Source: Acidovorax sp. A79
Lineage (GTDB): Bacteria; Pseudomonadota; Gammaproteobacteria; Burkholderiales; Burkholderiaceae_C
NCBI RefSeq assembly: GCF_041154505.1
Contig: NZ_AP028672.1
Location: forward strand, 4,132,501 to 4,196,500
Length of the DNA stretch: 64,000 bases
Direction of reading: 5' to 3'
Shown: positions 35,480 through 44,321 of the stretch, one piece after another
Layout: every line of letters starts with the position of its first letter
Position numbering within the stretch: position 1 is the first letter of the stretch
The notes under the pieces: model-generated
The model's database searches: none
What the model was told of the DNA's origin: nothing
Seen by the model: only the letters and a program-made list of their open reading frames with translations
Position numbers and translations under genes: made by a program

Positions 35480-37003
35480 TCAGCCAAATGCGGGTTCGAG
35501 GCCATCCCAGCACAGGTACTTTAGCTCCAGGAATTCCTCAATTCCGTAGTGCGAACCTTCGCGACCCAGGCCGCTCTGCTTGACGCCGCCGAAGGGAGCG
35601 AGTTCGTTGGAAATCAGACCCGTGTTGATCCCAACCATGCCCGATTCGATGGCCTCGGCTGTGCGCCAGATGCGCGCCGCGTCCTTGCTGAACAGGTAGG
35701 AGGCCAGGCCGAACTCGGTGTCATTTGCCATCGCTATGGCCTCATCATCGGTCTTGAAGCGCACAAGCGGCATAACCGGGCCGAAGGTCTCTTCCACCGC
35801 CACCGCCATGTCCGGCGTCACATCCGCCAGCACGGTGGGTTCATAGAAGCATCCGCCCAGTGCATGGCGCTTGCCTCCAGTCAGCAGGCGCGCACCGCCG
35901 GAAACGGCGTTCTTGATGTGTTCCTCGACCTTGCCCACGGCGCCTGCATCGATCATCGGGCCAATCTGTACATCGGCTTCCAGGCCATTGCCGACCTTGA
36001 GCTGATGCACGCGCCCGGTCAGCCGCGCGGCCAGCGCATCGTAGATGCCTTCCTGCACCATGACGCGGTTGGCCGCAATGCACGATTGGCCGGTATTGCG
36101 GAACTTGGCGACCAGGATGCCTTCCACTGCAGTGTCGATATCGGCGTCGTCGAACACAATGCAAGGTGCATTGCCCCCCAGTTCCATCGAACATTTCTTG
36201 ATGGTGGAGGCCGACTGCTGCAAAAGCACGCGACCGACTTCGGTTGAGCCCGTGAAGGTGACCTTGCGCACCAGAGGGTGAGAGGTCAGCACGCCACCAA
36301 TAATGCGAGTGTCGCCACCGGTGATGACGTTGAATACGCCAGGAGGCACTCCCGCGCGCAAGGCGAGTTCACCGAGCGCCAGCGCGGTCAAAGGCGTCTG
36401 GCTGGCAGGCTTCACCACCATCGTGCATCCTGCAGCCAGTGCAGGTGCTGCTTTTCGCGTAATCATGGCCGCTGGGAAGTTCCATGGTGTGATGGCCGCG
36501 CATACGCCGATGGGCTGCTTGAGCGTGACGATGCGCTGGGTCTCCTTCGGCGCAGGGATCACGTCGCCGCGCACGCGCTTGGCCTCTTCGGCAAACCACT
36601 GCACGAAGCCAGCGGCGTAGTCGATCTCCCCGCGTGCTTCGGACAGCGGCTTGCCCTCTTCCAGCGTGATCAGCGTCGCGAGATCTTCCTTGTTCTCGAC
36701 GATGAGCTGCCACCAGCGGTTCACCACTTGTGAGCGGTGCTTGGCCGTGGTTTTGCGCCAGGCGCGAAAAGCCTTGTCGGCCGCCACGATAGCGCGCGTG
36801 GTTTCTTCTTCCTTGCAGCGCGGCAACTTTGCCAGCACTTCGCCGGAAGCGGGGTTGCGCAGCTCCGAGTAGCCGTGCGGTGTTTCGGTGATCCATTGCC
36901 CGTCGATCAACGCGGCTTCGCGCAAAAGATCACGGTTTTTGAGAAGGTGGCGAATGACGGACTCCTTGGGTATGGGTTCCTCGCCTCTGCATGTACCTGG
37001 CAT
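35480..37003 (-). CDS. Succinate-semialdehyde dehydrogenase-like ALDH
   Basis: A GabD-type aldehyde dehydrogenase of up to 507 residues: AAITPWNFPAAMITRKAAPA, MELGGNAPCIVFDDADID, catalytic cysteine in NTGQSCIAANRVMVQ, and ETFGPVMPLVRFKTDDEAI. The start is unclear: ATG 37003 has no ribosome site and adds about 18 unlike residues, while an AAGGAG at about 36957-36962 precedes an ATT-Arg-His-Leu-Leu start; the family normally begins near LLKNRDLLREAALIDGQW. It leads an operon with OCD-like, DapA-like and Bug genes, and a GATAC-type operator lies upstream. Confidence 0.86.
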   Translation of the reverse strand: MPGTCRGEEPIPKESVIRHLLKNRDLLREAALIDGQWITETPHGYSELRNPASGEVLAKLPRCKEEETTRAIVAADKAFRAWRKTTAKHRSQVVNRWWQLIVENKEDLATLITLEEGKPLSEARGEIDYAAGFVQWFAEEAKRVRGDVIPAPKETQRIVTLKQPIGVCAAITPWNFPAAMITRKAAPALAAGCTMVVKPASQTPLTALALGELALRAGVPPGVFNVITGGDTRIIGGVLTSHPLVRKVTFTGSTEVGRVLLQQSASTIKKCSMELGGNAPCIVFDDADIDTAVEGILVAKFRNTGQSCIAANRVMVQEGIYDALAARLTGRVHQLKVGNGLEADVQIGPMIDAGAVGKVEEHIKNAVSGGARLLTGGKRHALGGCFYEPTVLADVTPDMAVAVEETFGPVMPLVRFKTDDEAIAMANDTEFGLASYLFSKDAARIWRTAEAIESGMVGINTGLISNELAPFGGVKQSGLGREGSHYGIEEFLELKYLCWDGLEPAFG

Positions 37004-37039
37004 CGCGCCATAAGCACTCTGTCTCAGCGAGTATATTTC

Positions 37040-37059
37040 GATACGGGACGTATAGTATC
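37040..37059. promoter_or_regulatory. Operator-like repeat, site A
   Basis: GATACGGGACGTATAGTATC: outer GATAC/GTATC form a dyad, and on the minus strand the first 12 bases read GATACTATACGT, identical to the start of site C at 45347. It lies just upstream of the semialdehyde dehydrogenase operon. Probably bound by the cluster's TetR regulator (inference). Confidence 0.55.
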
Positions 37060-37209
37060 CATATCTGAAAGCCCGTCAACCAAGGGAAAACCCACCCCAT
37101 CACTCCCAGCTTCACTGCGTCTGATGAATGGTCTCTTCACTGTTCATGGTCGGGTTTGACCCTATACCAGGTCCCATTGAGGCATTTACCATACATCATC
37201 AACGAGACT

Positions 37210-37224
37210 GATCGTATCGTATTT
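37210..37224. promoter_or_regulatory. Operator-like repeat, site B
   Basis: GATCGTATCGTATTT contains ATCGTATCGT, the same 10 bases found in site D (45468-45477). It lies 19-33 bp before the MFS start codon, over or next to the expected leader, a position suited to repression. Confidence 0.5.
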
Positions 37225-37242
37225 AAACCTGAAGGAGACACC

Positions 37243-38412
37243 ATGAACAGACCTATTGATGGCCTCAAAGGCCGAACCTCTCTTGTGTTGTGCCACTGCG
37301 CCGGCATGATCGATATCGTGGCGCTACCGGTATGGGTAGGTATCGTGCTGATCGGTCAGTATGGGCTTGATCCGCAACGCGCCGGCATGCTTGCCACGCT
37401 CTTTCTGGCGGCAGTCGTTCTCAGCAGCCTGTTTATTTCGCCCCGAGTCCACCTCGTTGAAGGAACGGCATTCGTGCCGGCTTCCTTTGGCGTCGCCGCC
37501 ATTGCTTTCTTCGCGCTGTCTACTACCAAAGACTATGGAACGATGGCAGTGCTACACGCCCTCGGTGGGCTTGCGGTCGGTTGCGGTCTGTCGATTACTC
37601 ACTCGACAGTGGGAGCCAGCGCGAATCCTCATCGGCTGATCGCCATTGCTTTCACCGCACTGAGCGTGTTGTCGTTCGGTTTTCTTGGGGGAGTACCGCA
37701 ACTCGTGAGTGCGAAGGGAGGCTCCGTGCTGTTCGTGGTGCTTGGCTCAATCATGCTGGTGGCTGCGCTGTTTGCACTTATCGGCTTTCCCGTCAAGGAA
37801 AGCGTCCCCGTTCTGAACAACCGGCCGGGCGCACATACTCCGCTCTCACGCGGTGTATGGTTCGCAATGGTCGGTACGAGTCTCATGACTCTGAGCCATT
37901 CCATGATGCTCAGCTACATGGAGCGAGTTGGCGACGCGCACGGTTTCAGCAAGCATCTCGTCCTGAGCGTGCTGCTCGCCGTAGGCATCGTGAACTTGTT
38001 CCCGGGTCCGCTTGCGGCTATTTTTGAGCGAAAGATATCTGCTCGCGCGGTGATGATCGCCGGGCCTGCATTGCAGGGCATCCTGGGATTGATGCTCACC
38101 CAGTCGTCTCAGTTCGAGACATACGCCTTCGCGTCGGCGGTCTTCCCCGCAGTGATGATCTTTACCCACACTTTCGTGTTTGCCTTTCTGGCCCACCATG
38201 ACTCCTCTACCCGAGCAGTCGCGGCAACTCCTGTCATCACGATGACTGGCTCTGCCATTGGTCCGATGCTGGGGGGGGTTGTTGCCCACAATTTTGGCTA
38301 CACAAACATCGGCTGGACCGTTGCGGCCGTGGCGACGATTGGAGTGCTTTGCTTCTTGCAGGCAGCGCGAGGGACGGACCACAGCGGAAGCACGGCAGAC
38401 GCTGCGGCTTGA
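37243..38412 (+). CDS. MFS transporter
   Basis: A 389-residue membrane protein with about 12 hydrophobic helices in two halves, the major facilitator pattern (VLCHCAGMIDIVALPVWVGI, LHALGGLAVGCGLSITHS, GVWFAMVGTSLMTLSHSMML, VITMTGSAIGPMLGGVVAHN). ATG 37243 follows GAAGGAG; the frame extends to 37156 without support. It heads a plus-strand unit with a VOC dioxygenase, Rieske ferredoxin and a binding-protein-like gene, so it probably imports the aromatic substrate or exports a product. Confidence 0.87.
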   Translation: MNRPIDGLKGRTSLVLCHCAGMIDIVALPVWVGIVLIGQYGLDPQRAGMLATLFLAAVVLSSLFISPRVHLVEGTAFVPASFGVAAIAFFALSTTKDYGTMAVLHALGGLAVGCGLSITHSTVGASANPHRLIAIAFTALSVLSFGFLGGVPQLVSAKGGSVLFVVLGSIMLVAALFALIGFPVKESVPVLNNRPGAHTPLSRGVWFAMVGTSLMTLSHSMMLSYMERVGDAHGFSKHLVLSVLLAVGIVNLFPGPLAAIFERKISARAVMIAGPALQGILGLMLTQSSQFETYAFASAVFPAVMIFTHTFVFAFLAHHDSSTRAVAATPVITMTGSAIGPMLGGVVAHNFGYTNIGWTVAAVATIGVLCFLQAARGTDHSGSTADAAA

Positions 38413-38457
38413 GTGTCACCACAGACATCGGATCACATTGCAAAGAGAGTCGATTTC

Positions 38458-39396
38458 ATGAACATCATCGGACCCGAAGAACTTGTATTTGGCGTTACGG
38501 ACGTTGCTGCTGGCGAGCGGTTTCTCGCTGACTATGGCCTTCTCCCACAAGGGCAGGGGCGCTTCGAAGCCCTGGACGGCACGGCCGTCATCGTCTTGGC
38601 TGCCGACGCCCCCTCGCTGCCGAGCAGGACACTGGACACGGCAAATATGCTGCGAAAGACAGTCTACGGTGTCGCCGACTCGAATACCCTAGAGGCCATC
38701 GCAGATGAGCTTGGGCGCGACCGAGAAGTAAAGCGACTGCCCGATGGCTCGTTGGAATGCGTCGATGATGTCGGGTTCGTTCTCGGCTTCAAGGTCACAC
38801 AGCGGCGGCCGGTCGCTCTCCCGGCGGAGCGGGTCAACGCCCCTGGCGATCCCAATCGCCCCGTCAACACACCCACCTCGCCTGCGTCGGGGCCCGGATT
38901 GCAGCCGCGGCCGCGGACATTGTCCCATGTGGTGTACTTCGTCCCGGACATCGAACGGGCCGAGGCGTTCTACACGCAACGCCTCGGTTTCCGTGTCAGC
39001 GACCGCTTCATCGGCATGGGGCCCTTTCTGCGGCCTGCCGGCACCATCGACCATCACACCCTGTTCTTCATCAAGACGCCTGCCCACATGCAGGGTTGCG
39101 AGCACTTCACTTTCCATATGGGGGGGCCGGGCGAGGTGATGACGGCGGGATGGGAGTTCGCGAAAAAGGGATACCAGTCCTATTGGGGACCAGGCCGACA
39201 TCGGTTTGGATCCAACTGGTTTTGGTACTTCAACACTCCGTTCGGCTGCCATATCGAATACGACGCGGACATGGATCTTCACGACGACAACTGGGTGCCG
39301 CGCGAAGCAATGGCCGCAACCGACCTGTCACAGATCTTCCTGTTCGACTGGCGGGAGAAGTGGGCCCCGGGCGGCCCACCAACAGGGGCCGCGTAA
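38458..39396 (+). CDS. VOC-family type I extradiol dioxygenase-like protein
   Basis: A 312-residue two-domain vicinal-oxygen-chelate protein. In the C-terminal domain the 2-His-1-Glu metal triad of extradiol dioxygenases can be placed: His in LSHVVYFV near 160, His in IDHHTLFFIK near 203 and Glu in CHIEYDADMD near 264. The N-terminal domain (ELVFGVTDVAAGERFLADYG) lacks the ligands, as in 2,3-dihydroxybiphenyl dioxygenase. ATG 38458 with AGAGAG upstream. It probably opens a catechol-type ring made by the nearby hydroxylase; the next gene, 4 bp on, is a Rieske ferredoxin. Confidence 0.82.
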   Translation: MNIIGPEELVFGVTDVAAGERFLADYGLLPQGQGRFEALDGTAVIVLAADAPSLPSRTLDTANMLRKTVYGVADSNTLEAIADELGRDREVKRLPDGSLECVDDVGFVLGFKVTQRRPVALPAERVNAPGDPNRPVNTPTSPASGPGLQPRPRTLSHVVYFVPDIERAEAFYTQRLGFRVSDRFIGMGPFLRPAGTIDHHTLFFIKTPAHMQGCEHFTFHMGGPGEVMTAGWEFAKKGYQSYWGPGRHRFGSNWFWYFNTPFGCHIEYDADMDLHDDNWVPREAMAATDLSQIFLFDWREKWAPGGPPTGAA

Positions 39397-39400
39397 GGCA

Positions 39401-39772
39401 ATGCCTCAATTGCGCCTGTGCCACGTCGAAGAACTGCCGGAAGGGTCGGCTCGAGGGTTCGGGATCGTGAGCCCTGGCCGTGACCGGATGTTTCTGGTGA
39501 AACACCAGGGTGTGTTGCACGGGTACCTGAATGATTGCCCTCATTGGCCCGGCAGTCCGATGGCGTGGCGCCGCGATGCATATCTGAATCCCGATGCCAC
39601 CCGCATCGTCTGCAGCGGGCATGGTGCGGAGTTCGACATTACATCTGGCCGCTGCACACTGGGGCCGTGCCTGGACCAGTTTCTCGCCCCCGTCGATTTG
39701 GAGATCGATCACGAAGGCATTGTCCACGCCTACCTGCCTGACACGCAGGTAGGCCCTCATGCGCGGGGCTGA
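39401..39772 (+). CDS. Rieske [2Fe-2S] ferredoxin-like protein
   Basis: A 123-residue single Rieske domain: first cluster box CPHW (residues about 46-49) and second box CSGHGAEF near 70, giving the Cys-His/Cys-His ligand set. It lacks a membrane anchor and an oxygenase domain. Such small proteins serve as electron carriers to oxygenases or reactivate extradiol dioxygenase iron, which fits its position right after the dioxygenase gene. Start ATG 39401 is preceded by TAAGGC. Confidence 0.85.
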   Translation: MPQLRLCHVEELPEGSARGFGIVSPGRDRMFLVKHQGVLHGYLNDCPHWPGSPMAWRRDAYLNPDATRIVCSGHGAEFDITSGRCTLGPCLDQFLAPVDLEIDHEGIVHAYLPDTQVGPHARG

Positions 39773-39848
39773 ACTCAGCTAGCGCCCCAGGCCTTCGCTT
39801 ACCCTGCGCCCGACTGTTCCCCTGAAATGATCCCAAGCGTTAGTATCG

Positions 39849-40700
39849 ATGCACACACTTCGACTGCTCTGGTTCGTCCCATCCCCCTTGGCCATCGTTG
39901 CCGATGCTTGGAAGCTAACGGCGGACGTTGCGCTTAACGCCGAGCGCAACTTCTCATCCGATGCACAATTCGAGGCCCTTGCTAGTGGACGGGTAGACGC
40001 CGTTGTTACGGCAATGGACAACGTAATGGACTGGAATCAGCGCGCGGGGCCGCAAGACCTGCGCCTCGTTGCGCAGCTCGAAAGCACGACACCGTTGACG
40101 CTGGTAGGGCGCACGGGCTGCACTTGGCCCGAAGGCCTTAGAGGTGCCACCATCCTTGTGGATGCGCCTCGCAACGGCTTCATCGTGGCCTTGAGGGCCA
40201 TGCTGGCCGAGAGAGGTTTGGGGCCGGACTCCTATGCGCTGGAGCCGGTCGGCGGCGTCAAGGAACGGTTTGATGCGCTGGTGGCAGGCCGCGGGGATGC
40301 GACCCTGCTTGGCCCCCCTTTCGACTCAATTGCCTTGCAGTCGGGTCTCAGCTACATCGCTAGCGTGCAAGAGCGCTATCCCACGTTTCCGGGTCAGGGA
40401 TTGGTCGTGAGTGCTGAGGCGCTGCCGCGGCTGCATCCTGCGCTGTCCACTTGGCTGGAAGTATTGAACAGGGCCCGCAAGCGGATGGTCAGTAGTCCCG
40501 ACGCAGCGCGGCAAGCTCTGGTGCTAGCAGGTTTCCCTGTACCGGTTGTGGACGTCATGCTGAAGGTGATTCCGAGATCGCTGTGCCCCGACCGCGCTGG
40601 CGTGGAGCTACTAATCAGGCACCGCAGGGAGGTCGAGTTGCCTGGAGCGGACACCACATATGAGGAGCTAGTCAACTTTTCTGTTCTGCCCCAGACCTGA
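39849..40700 (+). CDS. NMT1/THI5-like substrate-binding-fold protein without signal peptide
   Basis: A 283-residue protein with the type II binding-protein fold of SsuA/NMT1-like ABC components: VALNAERNFSSDAQFEALASGRVDAV, TPLTLVGRTG and LRGATILVDAPRNGFIVAL. Unlike exported binding proteins it starts with a short MHTLRLLWFVPSPLAIVADA stretch that is strand one of the fold, not a clear signal peptide, and no permease or ATPase follows. It may be a cytoplasmic ligand-binding or enzyme-like derivative. Convergent with the TetR gene, 15 bp apart. Confidence 0.65.
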   Translation: MHTLRLLWFVPSPLAIVADAWKLTADVALNAERNFSSDAQFEALASGRVDAVVTAMDNVMDWNQRAGPQDLRLVAQLESTTPLTLVGRTGCTWPEGLRGATILVDAPRNGFIVALRAMLAERGLGPDSYALEPVGGVKERFDALVAGRGDATLLGPPFDSIALQSGLSYIASVQERYPTFPGQGLVVSAEALPRLHPALSTWLEVLNRARKRMVSSPDAARQALVLAGFPVPVVDVMLKVIPRSLCPDRAGVELLIRHRREVELPGADTTYEELVNFSVLPQT

Positions 40701-40715
40701 CGTCCTGGACTGGAC

Positions 40716-41429
40716 TCAGCTAGCTTTGCGCCGCCGCGCTGGTGCCGCAACGGCTTCTGCTTCGGGCGGTGCCAGCATTTGCAGAATGGCCGTGCAATGC
40801 GTGTCCGCAAACTTCGTGTCCAGGGGAAGATGCCCCATCAGCAGACGAAAATAGATGGGCGCGTAGAGAATATCCATCTGCAACTCCGTGTCCATGTCAC
40901 TGCGGAATTCGCCGCGGCGCCGCGCATCTTCGACCACTTCGCGCACAACCGCGCGCCGTCCGTACCAGAAGCGCTCACGAAACTCACGTAATACATCTGG
41001 ATCTCCCTGTCCCTCCGCCATGATCTGGGCGACGATTCGCCCCGACCAGCCGCTGTACTCTCCGACCAGCAAATGGATATGGCGGTTTAAGGCCTCGCGG
41101 GGGCTGCCACCCTTCGTCATCGGCGTGTGGCTTAAATGGGTGTGAAGGAATGCATCGATGACCACCGCTGCTTTGGAATTCCACCAACGGTAGATAGTCG
41201 CCTTGCCGACACCGGCCTCGCGGGCAATGGATTCGATAGAAATCTGCTGCAGCGAGGTCGTATCCAACAGCTTCAGCGTCGCGTCCAGGATCGCCACCCG
41301 AGAGGCGTCGCTGCGCACCCGTCCAGGAGAGCGCGGGCGCGGCGTGCTCGCGCCGGCCGCTTCGGATCGAACGGTGGAACGGTCAGCAGCTTTGGCCGGT
41401 GCGCTGGGGGAAGGAGTTCTGGTAGGCAA
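40716..41429 (-). CDS. TetR-family transcriptional regulator
   Basis: A TetR/AcrR regulator of up to 237 residues: HTH RVAILDATLKLLDTTSLQQI, SIESIAREAGVGKATIYRWW near 62-81, and a C-terminal helical domain of the TetR_C_16/YcdC-like type (RFWYGRRAVVREVVEDARRR). The first 38 residues are Pro/Ser/Ala rich and start at TTG 41429; an internal GTG in GRVRSDASRVAI may be the true start. It is the only regulator inside this catabolic cluster and is the best candidate to bind the GATAC/CGTATC sites at 37.0, 37.2, 45.35 and 45.46 kb. Confidence 0.87.
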   Translation of the reverse strand: MPTRTPSPSAPAKAADRSTVRSEAAGASTPRPRSPGRVRSDASRVAILDATLKLLDTTSLQQISIESIAREAGVGKATIYRWWNSKAAVVIDAFLHTHLSHTPMTKGGSPREALNRHIHLLVGEYSGWSGRIVAQIMAEGQGDPDVLREFRERFWYGRRAVVREVVEDARRRGEFRSDMDTELQMDILYAPIYFRLLMGHLPLDTKFADTHCTAILQMLAPPEAEAVAAPARRRKAS

Positions 41430-41552
41430 GGAGTTCCAAATTGAATGGCGAAAACTTCATTATCCGGGACATGGCAGACACCCACATGCATGTCCCGGTA
41501 CGGGCGGACTGCCAATGCCGCAAAAACGCATTGGCAGCCCTATGGAGGTCAT

Positions 41553-42119
41553 TCAGATCTTCGCGCCAGGCTCCACATCCAGCAACACAAAGGCCATTCG
41601 GCAAGACTTCCCGGAGCGGTTCGACCAACTGTGATTGGTGGCTCGCTGGACCAGAATGTCACCCGGCCGCATCAGTGTCTCGCCCTCGTCCATCAGTGCA
41701 TAGATCTCGCCCTCCAGCACGATGGCGTAGTCTAGCGATTGCGTCTTGTGAAACCAAAAATGCCGGGCACTACCTGTATCACGCACGCCATGTTCGTCGA
41801 GAAAGCGTGTCAACCCGGAAGTGTCATAGTTTTCGTCCGGCGGGAAGTCGACCACGCGCAGCAGCGATCCTCCCTTCGAATGGAACGCGAACGCATGGCC
41901 GGCTGGCGCTGGTTCGTTTCCGGGGGCCGCGGCCTCTCCGGTCGCCCACAGTACATGTGCCAACGGAAGGCTTGGATCGCTTGTGTGGTTCGGCGCCGGT
42001 CCATCCGACACGAAGACGGATTTTCCGTGTGCATTCTCACCCGTGATGATCCGGCGCACCTGTCGCAGGCGTGCAGGTGCCTTTTCTCGCTGGCTTTCAA
42101 TAGTGGCTTCAGTATTCAC
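41553..42119 (-). CDS. Cupin-domain protein
   Basis: A 188-residue protein with one C-terminal cupin: ARHFWFHKTQSLDYAIVLEG near 110-130 and DEGETLMRPGDILVQRATNH with the metal-type histidines, ending FVLLDVEPGA. I place the start at GTG 42119, behind AAAAGGA; the longer frame upstream overlaps the hydroxylase gene and is unlike the family. Family members flank aromatic hydroxylase and FAH genes and may be sensors or small dioxygenases. Role not established. Last structural gene before the TetR gene. Confidence 0.8.
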   Translation of the reverse strand: MNTEATIESQREKAPARLRQVRRIITGENAHGKSVFVSDGPAPNHTSDPSLPLAHVLWATGEAAAPGNEPAPAGHAFAFHSKGGSLLRVVDFPPDENYDTSGLTRFLDEHGVRDTGSARHFWFHKTQSLDYAIVLEGEIYALMDEGETLMRPGDILVQRATNHSWSNRSGKSCRMAFVLLDVEPGAKI

Positions 42120-42162
42120 TCCGCGTCCTTTTCTGTTGAGGTTGTTGGTAAGGCCAGCCCAA

Positions 42163-43275
42163 TCACATCGGTTGACCCAGGTACTGGTAGGTCTGCAGTA
42201 GCAGCGCCGCCGCCTGCTGCGGCTGGGGCACAGGATCCTGCTCATACTTACAAAGCTGCAGCGACGCGTCGTAAACTGTCTTGACACGCTCGAAGCGTCG
42301 CGTCGAATAAGCCGCCAGCGCGTCCGGGATACCTGCGCTGGTGGCGATGGATTCAGCAAGAACCACCGCATCTTCGATAGCCATGCCGCCACCCGATGTC
42401 ATCTGAGGCGTTGGGGAATGCGCGGCGTCACCCAGCAAAACCACGCGCCCTCGGTGCCATGGCGGCGGGACCAGTGTGATATCAAAGGGCCGGAACACAA
42501 CCTGGTCCGGCCCTGAAACCTGTGCGAGCGAATCCTGGATCACGGGCGCACTGAAGCCCTCCAGCCGCTCGCGCAAAAGCACATGGAGCTGATCGTTTGG
42601 CATGTGCAAATGTTCCTTACTGCTCTCCAGGAAGAACAGGTAACAGGTTTCCTTGGAAGTTGGGATTGCACCGACCGTGCGCCTTCCATCTGCGGACCGG
42701 TACAGACAGAATCCATCCACTTCGGGAGGGCGCGGGGCGTTGAATCGCCACGCGCTCTGGCCTGCAAATCGGGTCTTGTGCTCGGGACCGAACACTCTGT
42801 CACGCAACTTGGAATAGGCGCCGTCTGCGGCAACGACCAAGTCGTACGTCATTTGACGACCATCCGACAGTGTCACTTCTACCTCTTGCCCGCGATCGAC
42901 GAGGTCGCTGACAGTCAGACCCTTTTCCAGCACAGCGCCTGCGGACTCTGCGGCACCTTCGAGAATGCGCGCAAGTTCCGGACGGCGCATGCCACATCCA
43001 GGAGGTGCCGGGTTGGATACCAGCAGTTGCCCCTTGGCGTCGTGCTGCTTGAAAACCTGAAATGCGAGGCCGCTTTCCTGGCATTGCTCGGCGAGACCGA
43101 CCATAGCGAGAGCCCGCATGGTGTTGTGCAACAGGCAGATGCCTGCCCCAGTGGCGGGCGTCGAAAGCTTGGTGTCAATGCAATGCACCTCAAGCCCCGC
43201 ACGCCGCAATGTGTAGGCTGCCGTTGCGCCACCGATGCCGCTACCCACTACGAGAACTCTTTTTGTCTTTGCCAT
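42163..43275 (-). CDS. FAD-dependent hydroxylase (salicylate/6-hydroxynicotinate monooxygenase type)
   Basis: A 370-residue class A flavin monooxygenase: KRVLVVGSGIGGATAAYTLR (FAD site), DLVVAADGAYSKLRDRVFG (DG motif near 150) and RVVLLGDAAHSPTPQMTSGG near 270. ATG 43275 has GGAGAC just upstream. Size and motifs fit the para-hydroxybenzoate/salicylate/6-hydroxynicotinate hydroxylases, which hydroxylate or oxidatively decarboxylate an aromatic acid with NADH and O2. It likely generates the diol cleaved by the VOC dioxygenase of the same cluster. Confidence 0.87.
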   Translation of the reverse strand: MAKTKRVLVVGSGIGGATAAYTLRRAGLEVHCIDTKLSTPATGAGICLLHNTMRALAMVGLAEQCQESGLAFQVFKQHDAKGQLLVSNPAPPGCGMRRPELARILEGAAESAGAVLEKGLTVSDLVDRGQEVEVTLSDGRQMTYDLVVAADGAYSKLRDRVFGPEHKTRFAGQSAWRFNAPRPPEVDGFCLYRSADGRRTVGAIPTSKETCYLFFLESSKEHLHMPNDQLHVLLRERLEGFSAPVIQDSLAQVSGPDQVVFRPFDITLVPPPWHRGRVVLLGDAAHSPTPQMTSGGGMAIEDAVVLAESIATSAGIPDALAAYSTRRFERVKTVYDASLQLCKYEQDPVPQPQQAAALLLQTYQYLGQPM

Positions 43276-43309
43276 TTTTTGTCTCCTCACCCGCCCCAAA
43301 CGGCGGGAA

Positions 43310-44311
43310 TCAATTGAACCGGCCTTCTTTTACGCAAACGCTGCGCTGCCTGCCCAAACCTTCAATTTCCGAATCCATCACATCACCACCCCGCAGGAAG
43401 CGGTTGTAGTGGGTGCCATTGCCCGCCGGTGAACCTGTGGCGATGAGATCTCCGGGCCATAGCTGCACATGCGCGCTGATGTACTCGATCTGGCGCGCCA
43501 CATCGAACAGCATGTCGGCGGTGGATTCATCCTGCATCGTTTGTCCATTCAGCTTGAGCGTGATACGCAGCTTCTGAGGATCCGGTACAAAACAGGCAGG
43601 CACGAGCGTTGGCCCGAAGGGCATGAAACTGGGGGAGGATTTGGACCGCAGCCAGTCTGTACCCAGCATCTTGTAGTCGGTGCGTGCGATGAGGTCGCGC
43701 GCCGAGACATCATTCACGATTGAGTAGCCAGCAACATAGTCGAGCGCCTCTTCACGCCGAACATTGCGTGCAGGCCGGCCGATGATGACCGCCAACTCCA
43801 GTTCCCAATCCGGCTTATGAGTGGTGACCGGCAGGAACACCGGCTCGAACGCGCCGGTAATAGCCGAGGGCAATTTGGGGAATACGTAAGGCTCCCCATT
43901 GATCAATCTTTCGTCCATCATTCCCTCGGCCCACTTGCGCAATGCATCACCCTCGAGACCATCTGGTCCGACGCCCATATCCATGGTGAGGTCCACGACA
44001 TGCTTGCGGTAGTTGGCTCCCGTGCACAACACCTGTCGCGGCAGGTCTACGGGAGCGTGAACGTTCAGAGTAGACATCGCCACAGCCAATGGGTGTTGCG
44101 AGGGCAGCTGCTCCACAAGTATGCGCATCGTTGCCAGGTTGACATCCCAGTCCTGCAGTAGGTCAAGAACGGAGGCGTCGCTCGCCCATCGGGCGCCGCC
44201 GCGCACCGCCTCAGCGTGCACAGCGGCAAGAGCAAGGACCTGTTCGTCGAAGCAGATGCCTGCAAAGCGGCTCCCACCGGGCTGCGAAAAAGTTCCGAGG
44301 GAGAACTTCAT
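43310..44311 (-). CDS. Fumarylacetoacetate hydrolase-family protein 1
   Basis: A 333-residue FAH-fold enzyme: CTGANYRKHVVDL, FPKLPSAITGAFEPVFLP, DWELELAVIIGRPARNV (acidic metal ligands), GYSIVNDVSARDL and WPGDLIATGSPAGNGTHYNR. ATG 44311; the frame upstream overlaps the previous FAH gene and is discarded. The family contains hydrolases (fumarylpyruvate, acylpyruvate) and hydratase/decarboxylases of meta-cleavage routes. Two FAH genes in a row suggest two successive steps after ring opening. Confidence 0.87.
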   Translation of the reverse strand: MKFSLGTFSQPGGSRFAGICFDEQVLALAAVHAEAVRGGARWASDASVLDLLQDWDVNLATMRILVEQLPSQHPLAVAMSTLNVHAPVDLPRQVLCTGANYRKHVVDLTMDMGVGPDGLEGDALRKWAEGMMDERLINGEPYVFPKLPSAITGAFEPVFLPVTTHKPDWELELAVIIGRPARNVRREEALDYVAGYSIVNDVSARDLIARTDYKMLGTDWLRSKSSPSFMPFGPTLVPACFVPDPQKLRITLKLNGQTMQDESTADMLFDVARQIEYISAHVQLWPGDLIATGSPAGNGTHYNRFLRGGDVMDSEIEGLGRQRSVCVKEGRFN

Positions 44312-44321
44312 TTCATGTAGC

